Source: an uncultured Candidatus Actinomarina sp.
Lineage (GTDB): Bacteria > Actinomycetota > Acidimicrobiia > Actinomarinales > Actinomarinaceae
Reading direction: 5' to 3'
NCBI GenBank assembly: GCA_902626065.1
Contig: CACODT010000001.1
Location: 148,986-212,985 of the forward strand
DNA: 64,000 nucleotides
In this document: one piece after another, positions 9,079 to 17,791 of the stretch
Numbering within the stretch: position 1 is the first letter of the stretch
Layout of the letters: the number at the start of each line of letters is the position of its first letter
The notes under the pieces: model-generated
Databases searched by the model: none
The model's input: the letters and a program-made list of their open reading frames with translations, nothing else
Told to the model about the DNA's origin: nothing
Translations under genes and position numbers: made by a program

Positions 9079-9223
9079 TGCTAATGAAAAAAATAATAAA
9101 ATTGGTAAGTCATCGGTATGAACAAATCCTGGAATAATGTCGAAGTGAGGAATTAATGAAATGAAAAATAAAACGTATAAAGGCGAAAAACTTTTAAGCC
9201 TATTTATTTTTAATCCCCATCAT

Positions 9224-9306
9224 TTAAGATATTAACCAATAAATACTTATAAATAGTATTTAAATCTTTTTAAAGAATAATAATTAGTTTTGTTAGCATG
9301 TATTAA
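9224..9306. promoter_or_regulatory. Divergent promoter region between wzy-like gene and UDP-GlcA epimerase
   Basis: An AT-rich gap lies between the likely 5' end of the minus-strand wzy-like gene (ATG at 9223) and the GTG start at 9307. No Shine-Dalgarno is seen for either gene. I recognise no operator or palindrome, and promoter positions are not resolvable by eye. Confidence 0.25.
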
Positions 9307-10290
9307 GTGGATAAAAAAGTAGTAGTTACAGGCTGTTCCGGCTTTATTGGTTTTCATCTATCAAATTCTCTATTAGAGGCAGATAAACAAGTAATAGGTA
9401 TTGATTCTTTAAATTCAGCATATGATGTCAATCTAAAGCAAAAAAGACTTGAAAAATTGGATAAAAATAATAACTTTACATTTTTTAATAACAATTTAAG
9501 TCAAGAGGATAGTCTTAACGAAATAAAGAAATATGATATATCGACAATCTATCACATGGCAGCAAGAGCAGGAGTAAGACAAAGTTTTTTAGATCCACAA
9601 AGCTACATAGAGGATAATACATACGCAACTGCGAATGTTGCTAATTTCTGTAAAGAAATAGAGATTCCTGAATTAATTCTTGCATCAACATCATCAATTT
9701 ATGGGGACAGTGGTGAAAATTTAATGGTTGAAGAGAAAGATGAAAAAATAAAACCCCCTTCTGTTTATGCAAGTACAAAATTGTCTGGGGAATCTTTATC
9801 AAAAATAATTCTTGAAGACACAAATACAAACTTAATAATTTCTAGATTTTTTACAGTATATGGACCCTATGGAAGGCCTGATATGTCGATTTTAAGATTT
9901 ATTCATTGGATAATAAATGAAGAAAAAGTAAAAGTTTTTGGGAATGGAGAACAGCAAAGATCTTTTACATATATAAAAGATGTTGTCGATGCACTCAGAA
10001 GAATGTCGGGTTTAGAAAACTCACATACTTTCAATGTTGGATCAAATATTACAGTTTCACTAAACGAAGTTATAAAATTAATTGAGGAATTTTCAGGAAA
10101 AAATGCAAATATTGAAAACTTAGAACGTGCATATAAAGATCCTGACGTGGTTCGTCCAAATTTAGATAGAATAAATGAAGCAATTGGATGGGAGCCGACA
10201 ACTAAAATACAGGAGGGTATTGAAAAAACAGTTTCATGGTATAAAGAAAATGAAGACTATCTGAAAGATCTGGTATATGTCAATGAATAA
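9307..10290 (+). CDS. UDP-glucuronate 4-epimerase-like SDR
   Basis: It probably interconverts UDP-glucuronate and UDP-galacturonate. It has 327 residues from a GTG start. The glycine motif is GCSGFIG at 9-15. The stretch SLNSAYDVNLKQKRLEKL near 34-51 resembles the 'yyDv.LK..RL' signature of UDP-glucuronate epimerases. STSSIYG near 126 and the catalytic YASTK near 152 complete the SDR site, and RSFTYIKDVVDA near 217 is typical of the family. It starts a four-gene + strand operon with the next SDR and two glycosyltransferases. Ugd (14372-15574) would supply its substrate. A dTDP-glucose dehydratase role is less likely. Confidence 0.85.
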   Translation: MDKKVVVTGCSGFIGFHLSNSLLEADKQVIGIDSLNSAYDVNLKQKRLEKLDKNNNFTFFNNNLSQEDSLNEIKKYDISTIYHMAARAGVRQSFLDPQSYIEDNTYATANVANFCKEIEIPELILASTSSIYGDSGENLMVEEKDEKIKPPSVYASTKLSGESLSKIILEDTNTNLIISRFFTVYGPYGRPDMSILRFIHWIINEEKVKVFGNGEQQRSFTYIKDVVDALRRMSGLENSHTFNVGSNITVSLNEVIKLIEEFSGKNANIENLERAYKDPDVVRPNLDRINEAIGWEPTTKIQEGIEKTVSWYKENEDYLKDLVYVNE

Positions 10291-11239
10291 AGTAATCGTC
10301 ACTGGAGGTGCAGGTTTCATTGGTTCGAACCTTGTAGAAAGGTTATTAAAGGATGGTGCTGAAGAAATACTTGTAATTGATGATTTTTCAACCGGAAAGA
10401 AGGAAAACCTTCATGATTCCTCAAAAGTACATCTCGTTGAATCAAAACTTGAGGATATTAATGATTTAGAAAGTCAATTTAAGGGGTATGATTTTTGCTT
10501 TCATCTAGCAGCTGGCGTAGGCGTTCAATACATAATGGATAATTTGAGTGATTCATTATTAACTAATATTCAAGGAACCCATATTGTCTTTGAAGCGTGC
10601 AAAGAAAACAACATACCTGTGTTAATAACTTCTACTTCAGAGATTTATGGAACCTCTAAAGAAGAAAGTTGGGATGAAGAAACAAAGAGTTTGATTGGGC
10701 CTACGACAAAACTTAGATGGTCATACGCTGTATCAAAAATGATTGATGAATTCTTAGCTCTATCTGAATTTGAAGCTGGTAATCTTAGACCAATAATAGT
10801 GAGGCTCTTCAATACGATAGGTCCAAATCAGGTTTCTGATTATGGAATGGTTGTACCAAGATTTGTGGAATCTGCATTAAAAGACGAGGATTTAGTTATC
10901 CATGGTGACGGATCTCAAACGAGATCATTTACCTGGGTTGGAGATGTGATTGATTACTTTGTGAAACTAGCTGAGTTAAAAAGTTTTGGAGAAATATATA
11001 ACATTGGTCAAACCGAAGAAATATCGATAAAGAACTTAGCTCAACTAATAATTGATACATCGAATTCAAATTCAAAAATTAAGTTTTTAAGTCATAAAGA
11101 TGTGTTTGGTGATAAGTTTGAAGATCCTACAAGGCGCACACCGAATATAGATAAAATTGTTAAAGCAACCGGAATTAAACCGGGGTACGATATCCAAACA
11201 ATGATTAAAGAAATTGTGGAATTTAAAAGACAAGATTAA
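10283..11239 (+). CDS. NAD-dependent nucleotide-sugar epimerase/dehydratase
   Basis: This extended SDR has 318 residues from the ATG at 10283, which places GGAGFIGSN at the usual distance from the N-terminus; an ATG two codons earlier (10277) is an alternative. Motifs are STSEIYGTS near 119, catalytic YAVSK near 149, VRLFNTIGPNQVSDYGMVVP, and DGSQTRSFTWVGDV. The closing FEDPTRRTPNIDKI segment is found in UDP-glucose 4-epimerase and UDP-xylose-synthase relatives. It overlaps the stop of the preceding epimerase gene, so the two are coupled. The precise reaction is not readable. Confidence 0.85.
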   Translation: MNKVIVTGGAGFIGSNLVERLLKDGAEEILVIDDFSTGKKENLHDSSKVHLVESKLEDINDLESQFKGYDFCFHLAAGVGVQYIMDNLSDSLLTNIQGTHIVFEACKENNIPVLITSTSEIYGTSKEESWDEETKSLIGPTTKLRWSYAVSKMIDEFLALSEFEAGNLRPIIVRLFNTIGPNQVSDYGMVVPRFVESALKDEDLVIHGDGSQTRSFTWVGDVIDYFVKLAELKSFGEIYNIGQTEEISIKNLAQLIIDTSNSNSKIKFLSHKDVFGDKFEDPTRRTPNIDKIVKATGIKPGYDIQTMIKEIVEFKRQD

Positions 11240-11246
11240 TTAAATT

Positions 11247-12386
11247 ATGAGGGTATTAGTGACTGTAGGAATATTTCCTCCAGATATTGGTGGACCTGCA
11301 ACTTTTGTTCCAAAAATTGCAAAATATTTTCAAGATGAACTTAATTATGAAATTGAAATCTTAACTTTGTCTGATAATAAAAATTCAAATATAAACGATG
11401 ATTTTAGTGTGAATCGAATTGATAGAAACTTACCAATAATATACCGTTGGTTAAAAACAATTTTTACTATTTATAAATTGGGGAAGAATAAAGACTTAAT
11501 ATTTGTAAATGGTCTTGGTACAGAAACCACAATTGCCAATATTTTTTTGAAAAAAAAGATAATAAGAAAAATTGTTGGTGACCCTGTCTGGGAAAGAGCA
11601 TACAGCAAAGCAAAGATATCAGAAAGCTTTGATGAATTTCAAGTTAAAAATTATGGGTTTTCAATATCGCTCCAAAAGAAGGTGCGAAGCTTTAGCATTA
11701 AAAAATCTAATATTGTAGTAACACCATCTAAACACCTAAAAAATTTTATTCTAAATTTAGGATTTAAAAACAAAATTGAGATCATAAATAATGGTGTATT
11801 TATACCTGAGGAAAATACAAATATATTTACAAATGATCAAATTAATATAACTATTGTATCCAGGCTGGTATCGCATAAAAATATTAAAAAAATAATTAGA
11901 GCAATATCAGATTTAAATAATCCATTAATTTATTTAAATATTATCGGAGATGGGCCTGAGCTAGATCAACTTCAAAAAATTTCATTAGAATCAAATAACA
12001 AAGATAATATTATTTTTCATGGGAAACTAAATAGTGATGACATTAATCATATTTTTTTGAAAAGTGATATTTACATCCAAGCATCGAATTATGAGGGATT
12101 GCCACATTCCTTACTTGAGGCCATGAGTTATGGAATTCCAGTTCTGTGTACCCCTGTCGGAGAATGTAAAGAAATATTGGGAAATGAAGATAGAGGATAT
12201 ATATTAGATTTACCCGTATCTAAAAATAATATTAAATCAAAGATTAGTGAGATTATTGGCGAAAAAAATATTGCAAATAAAAAAGGTGAAAGAGGTAAAG
12301 ATTTTATTAATGAAAAATATAACTTAACAAATTCTTTTAATCTTTATAAAAATCTTTTTACAAGACTACTTGAGGAAGAATATTAA
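11247..12386 (+). CDS. Glycosyltransferase family 4
   Basis: This is a cytoplasmic GT-B enzyme of 379 residues. The acceptor half opens with VGIFPPDIGGPATFVPKIA (7-25), the common GT4 start. The donor half carries VSRLVSHKNIKKII near 210, GDGPELDQL near 233 and EGLPHSLLEAMSYGIPVLCTP near 275, whose first Glu is the donor-phosphate contact in this family. It lies 7 bases after the SDR, and its stop overlaps the start of the next glycosyltransferase. It is part of the + strand operon 9307-13447. Donor and acceptor are unknown. Confidence 0.92.
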   Translation: MRVLVTVGIFPPDIGGPATFVPKIAKYFQDELNYEIEILTLSDNKNSNINDDFSVNRIDRNLPIIYRWLKTIFTIYKLGKNKDLIFVNGLGTETTIANIFLKKKIIRKIVGDPVWERAYSKAKISESFDEFQVKNYGFSISLQKKVRSFSIKKSNIVVTPSKHLKNFILNLGFKNKIEIINNGVFIPEENTNIFTNDQINITIVSRLVSHKNIKKIIRAISDLNNPLIYLNIIGDGPELDQLQKISLESNNKDNIIFHGKLNSDDINHIFLKSDIYIQASNYEGLPHSLLEAMSYGIPVLCTPVGECKEILGNEDRGYILDLPVSKNNIKSKISEIIGEKNIANKKGERGKDFINEKYNLTNSFNLYKNLFTRLLEEEY

Positions 12387-13447
12387 TGAAAAAAGTGCTT
12401 GTATTGAATATATCTACTGATTCCAAAAATACATCTCTGGGATTTGCAATATCTTGGTTAAATGCATTTGCAAAAAAATTTGATGAAGTTCATGTCATTA
12501 GCTTAAGTAAAGGAAGTGATGATGAACTAGAAAAAAATGTAGTTGTTTCCTCAGTAGATAATGAACTTGGAAGAATTTCAAAAATAATTAATCTTTATAA
12601 ATTAATCAATAAGCTAACAAAATCAAATAAATATGAATTCTGCTTGTCTCATATGTCGTCATTAATGGTGATAATCTCCTCACCAATACTTAAAATAAGA
12701 AAAATTAAATCAATATTTTGGTACACACATAAAGGTCCTACTGATTTCGTAAAAAAAATATTTTTACTAAAAGCATCGATTTATTCTAACAAGATAATAA
12801 CAGCATCAAAAAATTCATTTCCGTACAAAAGATTTTTCAACAATAAAAGAAAATTACACGTTATTGGCCATGCAATTAAATTCGATGAGTTTTTCAGAAA
12901 AATTAATAGTTTCGATGAAAAAAATTTTGTAATCATATCAAGAATTTCTAAATCAAAGAAAATTGACGAATCCATATCAGGGTTTCTCAATAGCGAAAAA
13001 GGATCTAGTCATAAATTATCAGTTATTGGAGGACCTCTATCATCTGAAGATGAAATATATTATCAAAACCTTAAATTAAAATATGCTTCACATGAAAATA
13101 TAAGTTTTTTGGGAAGTATGCCTCATAAAAATTTAATAAATGAAATTTCTGATTTTAGTTTTCACATTAACAATACGGAAGAAGGCTTTTATGATAAATC
13201 TGTTCTTGAAACAATGTCACATGGACTTGTTAATTTTTATTCTAATTCAGACTATGACGATCTTTTACCAGAAGAATATCGAGATAAATTTAAATTTGAT
13301 GGAACGCCTGAAAGCTTATCAAAAAAAATTACTGAAATTGGCAATTTAAAAATTGATGAAATCAATAAAATTATTAATTTTTCACAATCAAAATTAAAAA
13401 AGCAGTCTGTTAATAACCTTGTAGATAGAGTTCTAACAATTATTTAG
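12386..13447 (+). CDS. Glycosyltransferase (GT4-like)
   Basis: It has 353 residues and a GT-B organisation: an N-terminal half starting KKVLVLNISTD with AFAISWLNAFAKKFDEVHVISL-like content, and a C-terminal half with FVIISRISKSKKI near 172 and NNTEEGFYDKSVLETMSHGL near 265, equivalent to the E-x7-E donor motif. The motif is less canonical than in the preceding gene. The ATG overlaps the stop of that gene by one base. Its stop codon lies inside a perfect palindrome shared with the convergent UXS gene. Confidence 0.85.
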   Translation: MKKVLVLNISTDSKNTSLGFAISWLNAFAKKFDEVHVISLSKGSDDELEKNVVVSSVDNELGRISKIINLYKLINKLTKSNKYEFCLSHMSSLMVIISSPILKIRKIKSIFWYTHKGPTDFVKKIFLLKASIYSNKIITASKNSFPYKRFFNNKRKLHVIGHAIKFDEFFRKINSFDEKNFVIISRISKSKKIDESISGFLNSEKGSSHKLSVIGGPLSSEDEIYYQNLKLKYASHENISFLGSMPHKNLINEISDFSFHINNTEEGFYDKSVLETMSHGLVNFYSNSDYDDLLPEEYRDKFKFDGTPESLSKKITEIGNLKIDEINKIINFSQSKLKKQSVNNLVDRVLTII

Positions 13448-13456
13448 ATAATTGTT
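13435..13456. terminator. Palindrome at convergent stop codons
   Basis: A perfect 9-bp inverted repeat, AACAATTAT-TTAG-ATAATTGTT, spans the stop codons of both convergent genes (TAG at 13445-13447 on +, TAA at 13442-13440 on -). The symmetry would form a hairpin in both transcripts. There is no clear U-tract, and the stem is A+T only except for one C-G pair, so bidirectional termination or 3'-end protection is an inference. Confidence 0.45.
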
Positions 13457-14375
13457 CTTCGACCCATGTAATAGTTTTTGCTAATCCTTCATCAAGATTT
13501 ACTTTTGGCCCCCAATTTAACTTTGTTTTAGCTTTTGTGATATCAGGCTTACGCTGCTTTGGATCATCATTTGGAAGTTCTAAATATTTTATTTCAGACG
13601 TTGAATCTGTTAATTCAATAATCTTTTCTGCTAATTTTCCAACTGTCATTTCATTCGGATTACCGATATTGAAAACATCATATTCAGTTGAGTTCATTAA
13701 GGAGATAATTCCTGCAACAGTATCTTCTACGTATGAAAAACTTCTTGTTTGTGTACCATCTCCATATATCGTTATATTTTCATTTCTTAGTGCTTGTACA
13801 ATAAAATTTGTTACTACTCTTCCATCATTTAATTGCATTCTTGGACCATATGTATTAAAAATTCTTACAATTTTAGTTTTAAGACCATAGGACCTTGAAT
13901 AAGTTGCAACTGCTGCCTCTGCAAATCTCTTTGCTTCATCATACATACTTCTCTCACCATTTGGATTCACATTACCCCAATATTCTTCGTTCTGAGGACT
14001 GATCAATGGATCTCCATAAACTTCAGAGGTTGATGCGAGTAAGTATTCTGCACTATGTTTTTTAGCCAAACCCAATGTATTTATTGTGCCTACACTTCCA
14101 GCTTTGAGAGTATTGACTGGATGTTCGGTATATGCTTTTGGTGAAGCTGCACTGGCAAAATGTAAAACATAATCAACCTTATCTTCTATTTCTATATGAT
14201 TTTGAACATCATGCTCAATAAACGAAAAATTTTTATTTTCCATTAAATTATTTATATTTTCAGTGGAACCTGTCAGTAAATTGTCTATAACGATAATTTT
14301 ATGTCCATCATTAATTAGGTTTTCACATAGATAAGATCCTACAAATCCCGAACCACCAGTAATTACAATATTCAT
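13440..14375 (-). CDS. uxs: UDP-glucuronate decarboxylase (UDP-xylose synthase)
   Basis: It converts UDP-glucuronate to UDP-xylose in the cytoplasm. It has 311 residues from the ATG at 14375, whose ATGA overlaps the ugd stop; three more in-frame codons upstream are possible. The glycine motif is GGSGFVGSYLC. UXS-type landmarks are HFASAASPKAY near 71, STSEVYGDP near 114, RSMYDEAKRFAEA with the catalytic Y-x3-K, RIFNTYGPRM near 165, and DGTQTRSFSYVEDTV. The gene directly follows Ugd, which makes its substrate, and the two form a two-gene operon. Confidence 0.92.
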   Translation of the reverse strand: MNIVITGGSGFVGSYLCENLINDGHKIIVIDNLLTGSTENINNLMENKNFSFIEHDVQNHIEIEDKVDYVLHFASAASPKAYTEHPVNTLKAGSVGTINTLGLAKKHSAEYLLASTSEVYGDPLISPQNEEYWGNVNPNGERSMYDEAKRFAEAAVATYSRSYGLKTKIVRIFNTYGPRMQLNDGRVVTNFIVQALRNENITIYGDGTQTRSFSYVEDTVAGIISLMNSTEYDVFNIGNPNEMTVGKLAEKIIELTDSTSEIKYLELPNDDPKQRKPDITKAKTKLNWGPKVNLDEGLAKTITWVEEQLSK

Positions 14376-15574
14376 AGTGACCATGGAATATAAGTTTTAG
14401 AATTAGAATCTTCAATGATTCTATTTAACTTATCAAGTGTTAACTCTTTGACTGGGTACATTAAAACAAATAGATGAGGAGAATTCAGATTTTCAAGATA
14501 ATCAAACTTAACTATGTCTTCACTATTTATTATTTCATCAAAAATAACCACATTTTCAATTGAACTTTTAAGATTTTTAAATATTTCTGTCGTTGGTGAG
14601 TTTCTTAAATCATCTGTGTCTTCTTTGAATGCTGCGCCAATAAGAACTACTCCTTCTAGTTTTTTCGTTTCATAAAGTTCTTTAATATTTTCTGAAGTCC
14701 AAATAGCATGAATATCGTTTGAATTTATAATATTTGAAATAAGTGGAAGATTTAATTTGTCATTATCATAAAAATTATTTACTTCTACAAGGTCTTTTGG
14801 AAAACATGAACCACCCCATGAAGGTGAGGGTCTAAAATAATGCTGTCCAATTCTTTTGTCTAGGCCAACACCTTTTAAAACATCATCTAAATTTCCCCCG
14901 GAGTATTCTATTAACCTTGTTGCTTCATTCACAAAAGATAATCTGAGTGGAAGATATGTGTTTGCAAGATATTTAATCAATTGAGAGCTAATTGAATCAG
15001 TTATAATAATCTCACAGTCAAAGCCACTATAAAGTTCTTTTAATTTGGTAAGTTTTTCACTGTCAGTCCCACCAAGAACAATCCTATCTGGCTTAAAGAA
15101 ATCTTCAACAGCTGTACCCTCTCTCAAGAATTCTGGATTAAACGTTAATTTACTTGAATCCATTCCAACTTTCTCACAAACCTTTTCTATCTCGTATGGA
15201 GGAATTGTCGATTTTACAGTTATTACTAAGTCATTATTATTTACATTATTTATTTCTTTAATGGCAGATTCTAAAAACTTTGTATCTACAGAATTTGTTT
15301 CAATATTGTTTGGTGTTTGAACGCAGACAAAAACAATATCTATTTTATCCCATTCAATGCTTGCATAATCTGAAGAGAAAGACATTCTTTTAAATGTTTC
15401 ATCATCATTGAAATATTCTTCAAGTCCAGGCTCGTAAAAGGTAATTTTTTTACTGGATAGATCTTTAATTTTATTCTCATCCAAATCAATAAAATTAATG
15501 ATGTTGCCACGACTTGCCAATCCTACTCCAGTGACTAAGCCTACATATCCTGTACCTATTATGACAATGTTCAT
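14372..15574 (-). CDS. ugd: UDP-glucose 6-dehydrogenase
   Basis: It oxidises UDP-glucose to UDP-glucuronate with two NAD+. It has 400 residues counted from MNIVIIGTGYVGL, the standard N-terminus; the frame extends 9 codons further upstream into the divergent gene, which I reject. It has the Rossmann GTGYVG, FVCVQTPN, TVKSTIPP, NPEFLREGTAVEDF, RLSFVNEATRLIE, and the catalytic cysteine in GGSCFPKD near 263. The C-terminal UDP-binding half has IGAAFKEDTDDLRNSP. Its product feeds UXS (adjacent) and the UDP-GlcA epimerase at 9307. The divergent start of the next gene is about 32 bases away. Confidence 0.95.
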   Translation of the reverse strand: MNIVIIGTGYVGLVTGVGLASRGNIINFIDLDENKIKDLSSKKITFYEPGLEEYFNDDETFKRMSFSSDYASIEWDKIDIVFVCVQTPNNIETNSVDTKFLESAIKEINNVNNNDLVITVKSTIPPYEIEKVCEKVGMDSSKLTFNPEFLREGTAVEDFFKPDRIVLGGTDSEKLTKLKELYSGFDCEIIITDSISSQLIKYLANTYLPLRLSFVNEATRLIEYSGGNLDDVLKGVGLDKRIGQHYFRPSPSWGGSCFPKDLVEVNNFYDNDKLNLPLISNIINSNDIHAIWTSENIKELYETKKLEGVVLIGAAFKEDTDDLRNSPTTEIFKNLKSSIENVVIFDEIINSEDIVKFDYLENLNSPHLFVLMYPVKELTLDKLNRIIEDSNSKTYIPWSL

Positions 15575-15606
15575 ATTATGCAATGTTAACAATTTTAACA
15601 CTTAAA
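15575..15606. promoter_or_regulatory. Very short divergent intergenic region, ugd / glycosyltransferase
   Basis: Only 32 bases separate the two start codons chosen here, so promoters for both genes must overlap each other and reach into the coding regions. No Shine-Dalgarno is present for either gene, so very short or leaderless mRNAs are likely. Confidence 0.3.
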
Positions 15607-16764
15607 ATGTTATTAATGATTGTTTATTTAGCACATTGGGATTGGATACTAACTCAATCAAGAAAAGACATTGTTTCAAATATTGATGACTCAAAATTTA
15701 TGGCAATTTGCCCAATTGATGGAAATAAAATAGAACTTGAAAATTATTATCATAAAACAGTTGATTGGAACCTAAATAGAAATAAAATTTTTGACATTTC
15801 GGGAATTAGAAGTCTTAGAAAAATCACAAAGTCTCTTAATTATGACGATATTGTACACGTTTATACTTTAAAATCTGGGTTGCTTTTTGCTTTTGCAAAC
15901 CTTTTTAGAAATAATAAAACTAAAAATATATTGACTATTACTGGTTTAGGATATCTATTTAGCAACAACTTTAAAGCGAAGATTTTAAAAATATTGTTAA
16001 GCTTTTTTATTACACACCTGATAAATAAAAATTTTGATTTTTTGATGTATCAGAACAATGTAGATCAAAAAACATTTAATAATTATTCAAAATATATAGG
16101 TGAATCTTACATTATTCCAACTTCTGGAATATCTGTGAAGGAATTTAAGATAAAAAAAGAATATCGAAATTCAAATTTAAAAATAATCATGGCCACAAGG
16201 TTGATTAATGACAAAGGTGTATTTGAATATCTTGAGCTAGCTAATTTAATGAAAGATTCTGATTTTGAATTCTATCTAGCTGGAGATATTGACAAAGGAA
16301 ATCCAGACTCATTAAGTAAATCTCAGCTAGATGAAATTAAAAATAATAAATCTATAAATTATTTAGGACATATTGATATAAGTAAAGAGCTTCACAATTA
16401 CGATATAAATCTCGTTATGTCAAAGTATGAGGGATCTTCAAGAATACTTTTAGAGTCGTTGTACATAGGATTGATATGTATATCAAATAATATTCCAGGG
16501 ACAACTGAGCTGAGCTCAAAATTTAATAATTCTTTCTTTGTAAATGACAACAACATACAAGAATTTAAAAGAAATCTTGATGAAATAATTAATCATGATG
16601 TTTTTTTAGATAGTACACAAAATGAATTTTTTGGAAATGGTGCTGATTTCAATAGAAAATTAATTAATGAAAACTATACATCTATCAAAATTGCAGCTGC
16701 ATATAATAAAATTTATCAATATTTAAGAGGAGAGATCGAGAGCTACAAAAGTGAATTTGTCTAA
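15607..16764 (+). CDS. Glycosyltransferase (GT4-like)
   Basis: This GT-B enzyme has 385 residues from ATG 15607; ATG 15616 is equally possible, and a frame beginning at 15583 would overlap ugd's leader. The N-terminal half has IVYLAHWDWILTQSR, HVYTLKSGLLFAF and LTITGLGYLF, reminiscent of the WcaA/CapM-type group that often adds the second sugar. The C-terminal half has IMATRLINDKGVFEYLELA near 195, LAGDIDKGNPDSL near 225 and MSKYEGSSRILLESLYIGL near 275. It overlaps the following WecA-like gene by 14 nt, suggesting they act in sequence on the same lipid-linked intermediate. Confidence 0.85.
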   Translation: MLLMIVYLAHWDWILTQSRKDIVSNIDDSKFMAICPIDGNKIELENYYHKTVDWNLNRNKIFDISGIRSLRKITKSLNYDDIVHVYTLKSGLLFAFANLFRNNKTKNILTITGLGYLFSNNFKAKILKILLSFFITHLINKNFDFLMYQNNVDQKTFNNYSKYIGESYIIPTSGISVKEFKIKKEYRNSNLKIIMATRLINDKGVFEYLELANLMKDSDFEFYLAGDIDKGNPDSLSKSQLDEIKNNKSINYLGHIDISKELHNYDINLVMSKYEGSSRILLESLYIGLICISNNIPGTTELSSKFNNSFFVNDNNIQEFKRNLDEIINHDVFLDSTQNEFFGNGADFNRKLINENYTSIKIAAAYNKIYQYLRGEIESYKSEFV

Positions 16765-17791
16765 CTTTCAAGTCTCAATAACAAGTGCTGCAATAGCAAC
16801 ACTTTTATTATCCATACTCTTTAATTGGATAACTCTTCAAAGATCAAAAAACTTCGTACCAAGCAAAAGAAAAAATGAAGAAAGACTTTCTTCCAAATAC
16901 GTTCCACCATTTGGAGGTATTGCATGTTCAATTGCATTTTTGATATCTACAAGACTTCTAGGGCAAGCAGAAAGTAATTTCTTATATATTGGTTTTTTTG
17001 CAGTAGCAATTTCAATTGTTGGCTTGCTTGACGATTTATATAATTTTAAATGGTATATCAAGTTTATTTTTCAAATAATCATTGTCTACATACCTCTATA
17101 TAACCTGAATATTTTTATAAATTTTGAATCGCTGATTGGAATAGAATTTAATAATTCTTTAAATTATATAGTTTCAACAATTTGGATTATGTTGATAATG
17201 AATGCTATAAATTTTATAGATAATATGGATGGACTTGCCGTAGTTGTATCCTCAGCTATTTGCATTCAGATTGCAGTCTTAACAAATTATTTAAACCAAT
17301 ATAAGTTAACAGATATTTCAATTCTTTTACTTTGTGCAATTGGAGGCTTTTTATTTTTCAATTTCCCACCAGCAAAATTATATTTTGGAGATTCTGGTAG
17401 TTTATTTATCGGATTTTGCTTAGGATTTATGAGTATTTTATATAACTGGCTTCCAGAAAATATTACCATTTATTCATCTACACTCAGCCCAATATTGTTG
17501 ATTTTTTCTGTTCCTCTTATTGATTTTCTTGTTGTAGTAACTTACAGAATTAGTATTGGAAAATCCCCTACTATTGGTGGAACAGACCATATATCACATA
17601 GATTACTTGCAAAAGGATTTTCTGAAGAAAAGGTTCTTACAATATTTATAGGTTATAGTTTTGGAACTTTTGGATTAATCTATCTCTCAATCTTTACACC
17701 AACACTAATATCGTATGTAATCATTGGAGCTTTGTTTATTCTTTATTTTTTGGCATATTTTATATCAATAAAATTGAAGGTATTAACTTAG
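16751..17791 (+). CDS. wecA: Undecaprenyl-phosphate GlcNAc-1-phosphate transferase (WecA/TagO/MraY family)
   Basis: This polytopic membrane enzyme transfers a HexNAc-1-phosphate from a UDP-sugar to undecaprenyl phosphate, initiating surface or wall glycan synthesis. It has 346 residues, a GTG start, and about ten hydrophobic helices. Key loops are PPFGGIACSI near 52, the Mg-binding GLLDDLYNFKWYIKF near 90, NAINFIDNMDGLA near 151 (catalytic Asp pair), FGDSGSLFIGF near 212 and the cytosolic IGGTDHISHRLL near 275. The HISHRLL loop favours WecA/TagO over MraY. With the PglC-like enzyme at 2781 the locus holds two initiating enzymes of different folds. Confidence 0.9.
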   Translation: MNLSNFQVSITSAAIATLLLSILFNWITLQRSKNFVPSKRKNEERLSSKYVPPFGGIACSIAFLISTRLLGQAESNFLYIGFFAVAISIVGLLDDLYNFKWYIKFIFQIIIVYIPLYNLNIFINFESLIGIEFNNSLNYIVSTIWIMLIMNAINFIDNMDGLAVVVSSAICIQIAVLTNYLNQYKLTDISILLLCAIGGFLFFNFPPAKLYFGDSGSLFIGFCLGFMSILYNWLPENITIYSSTLSPILLIFSVPLIDFLVVVTYRISIGKSPTIGGTDHISHRLLAKGFSEEKVLTIFIGYSFGTFGLIYLSIFTPTLISYVIIGALFILYFLAYFISIKLKVLT

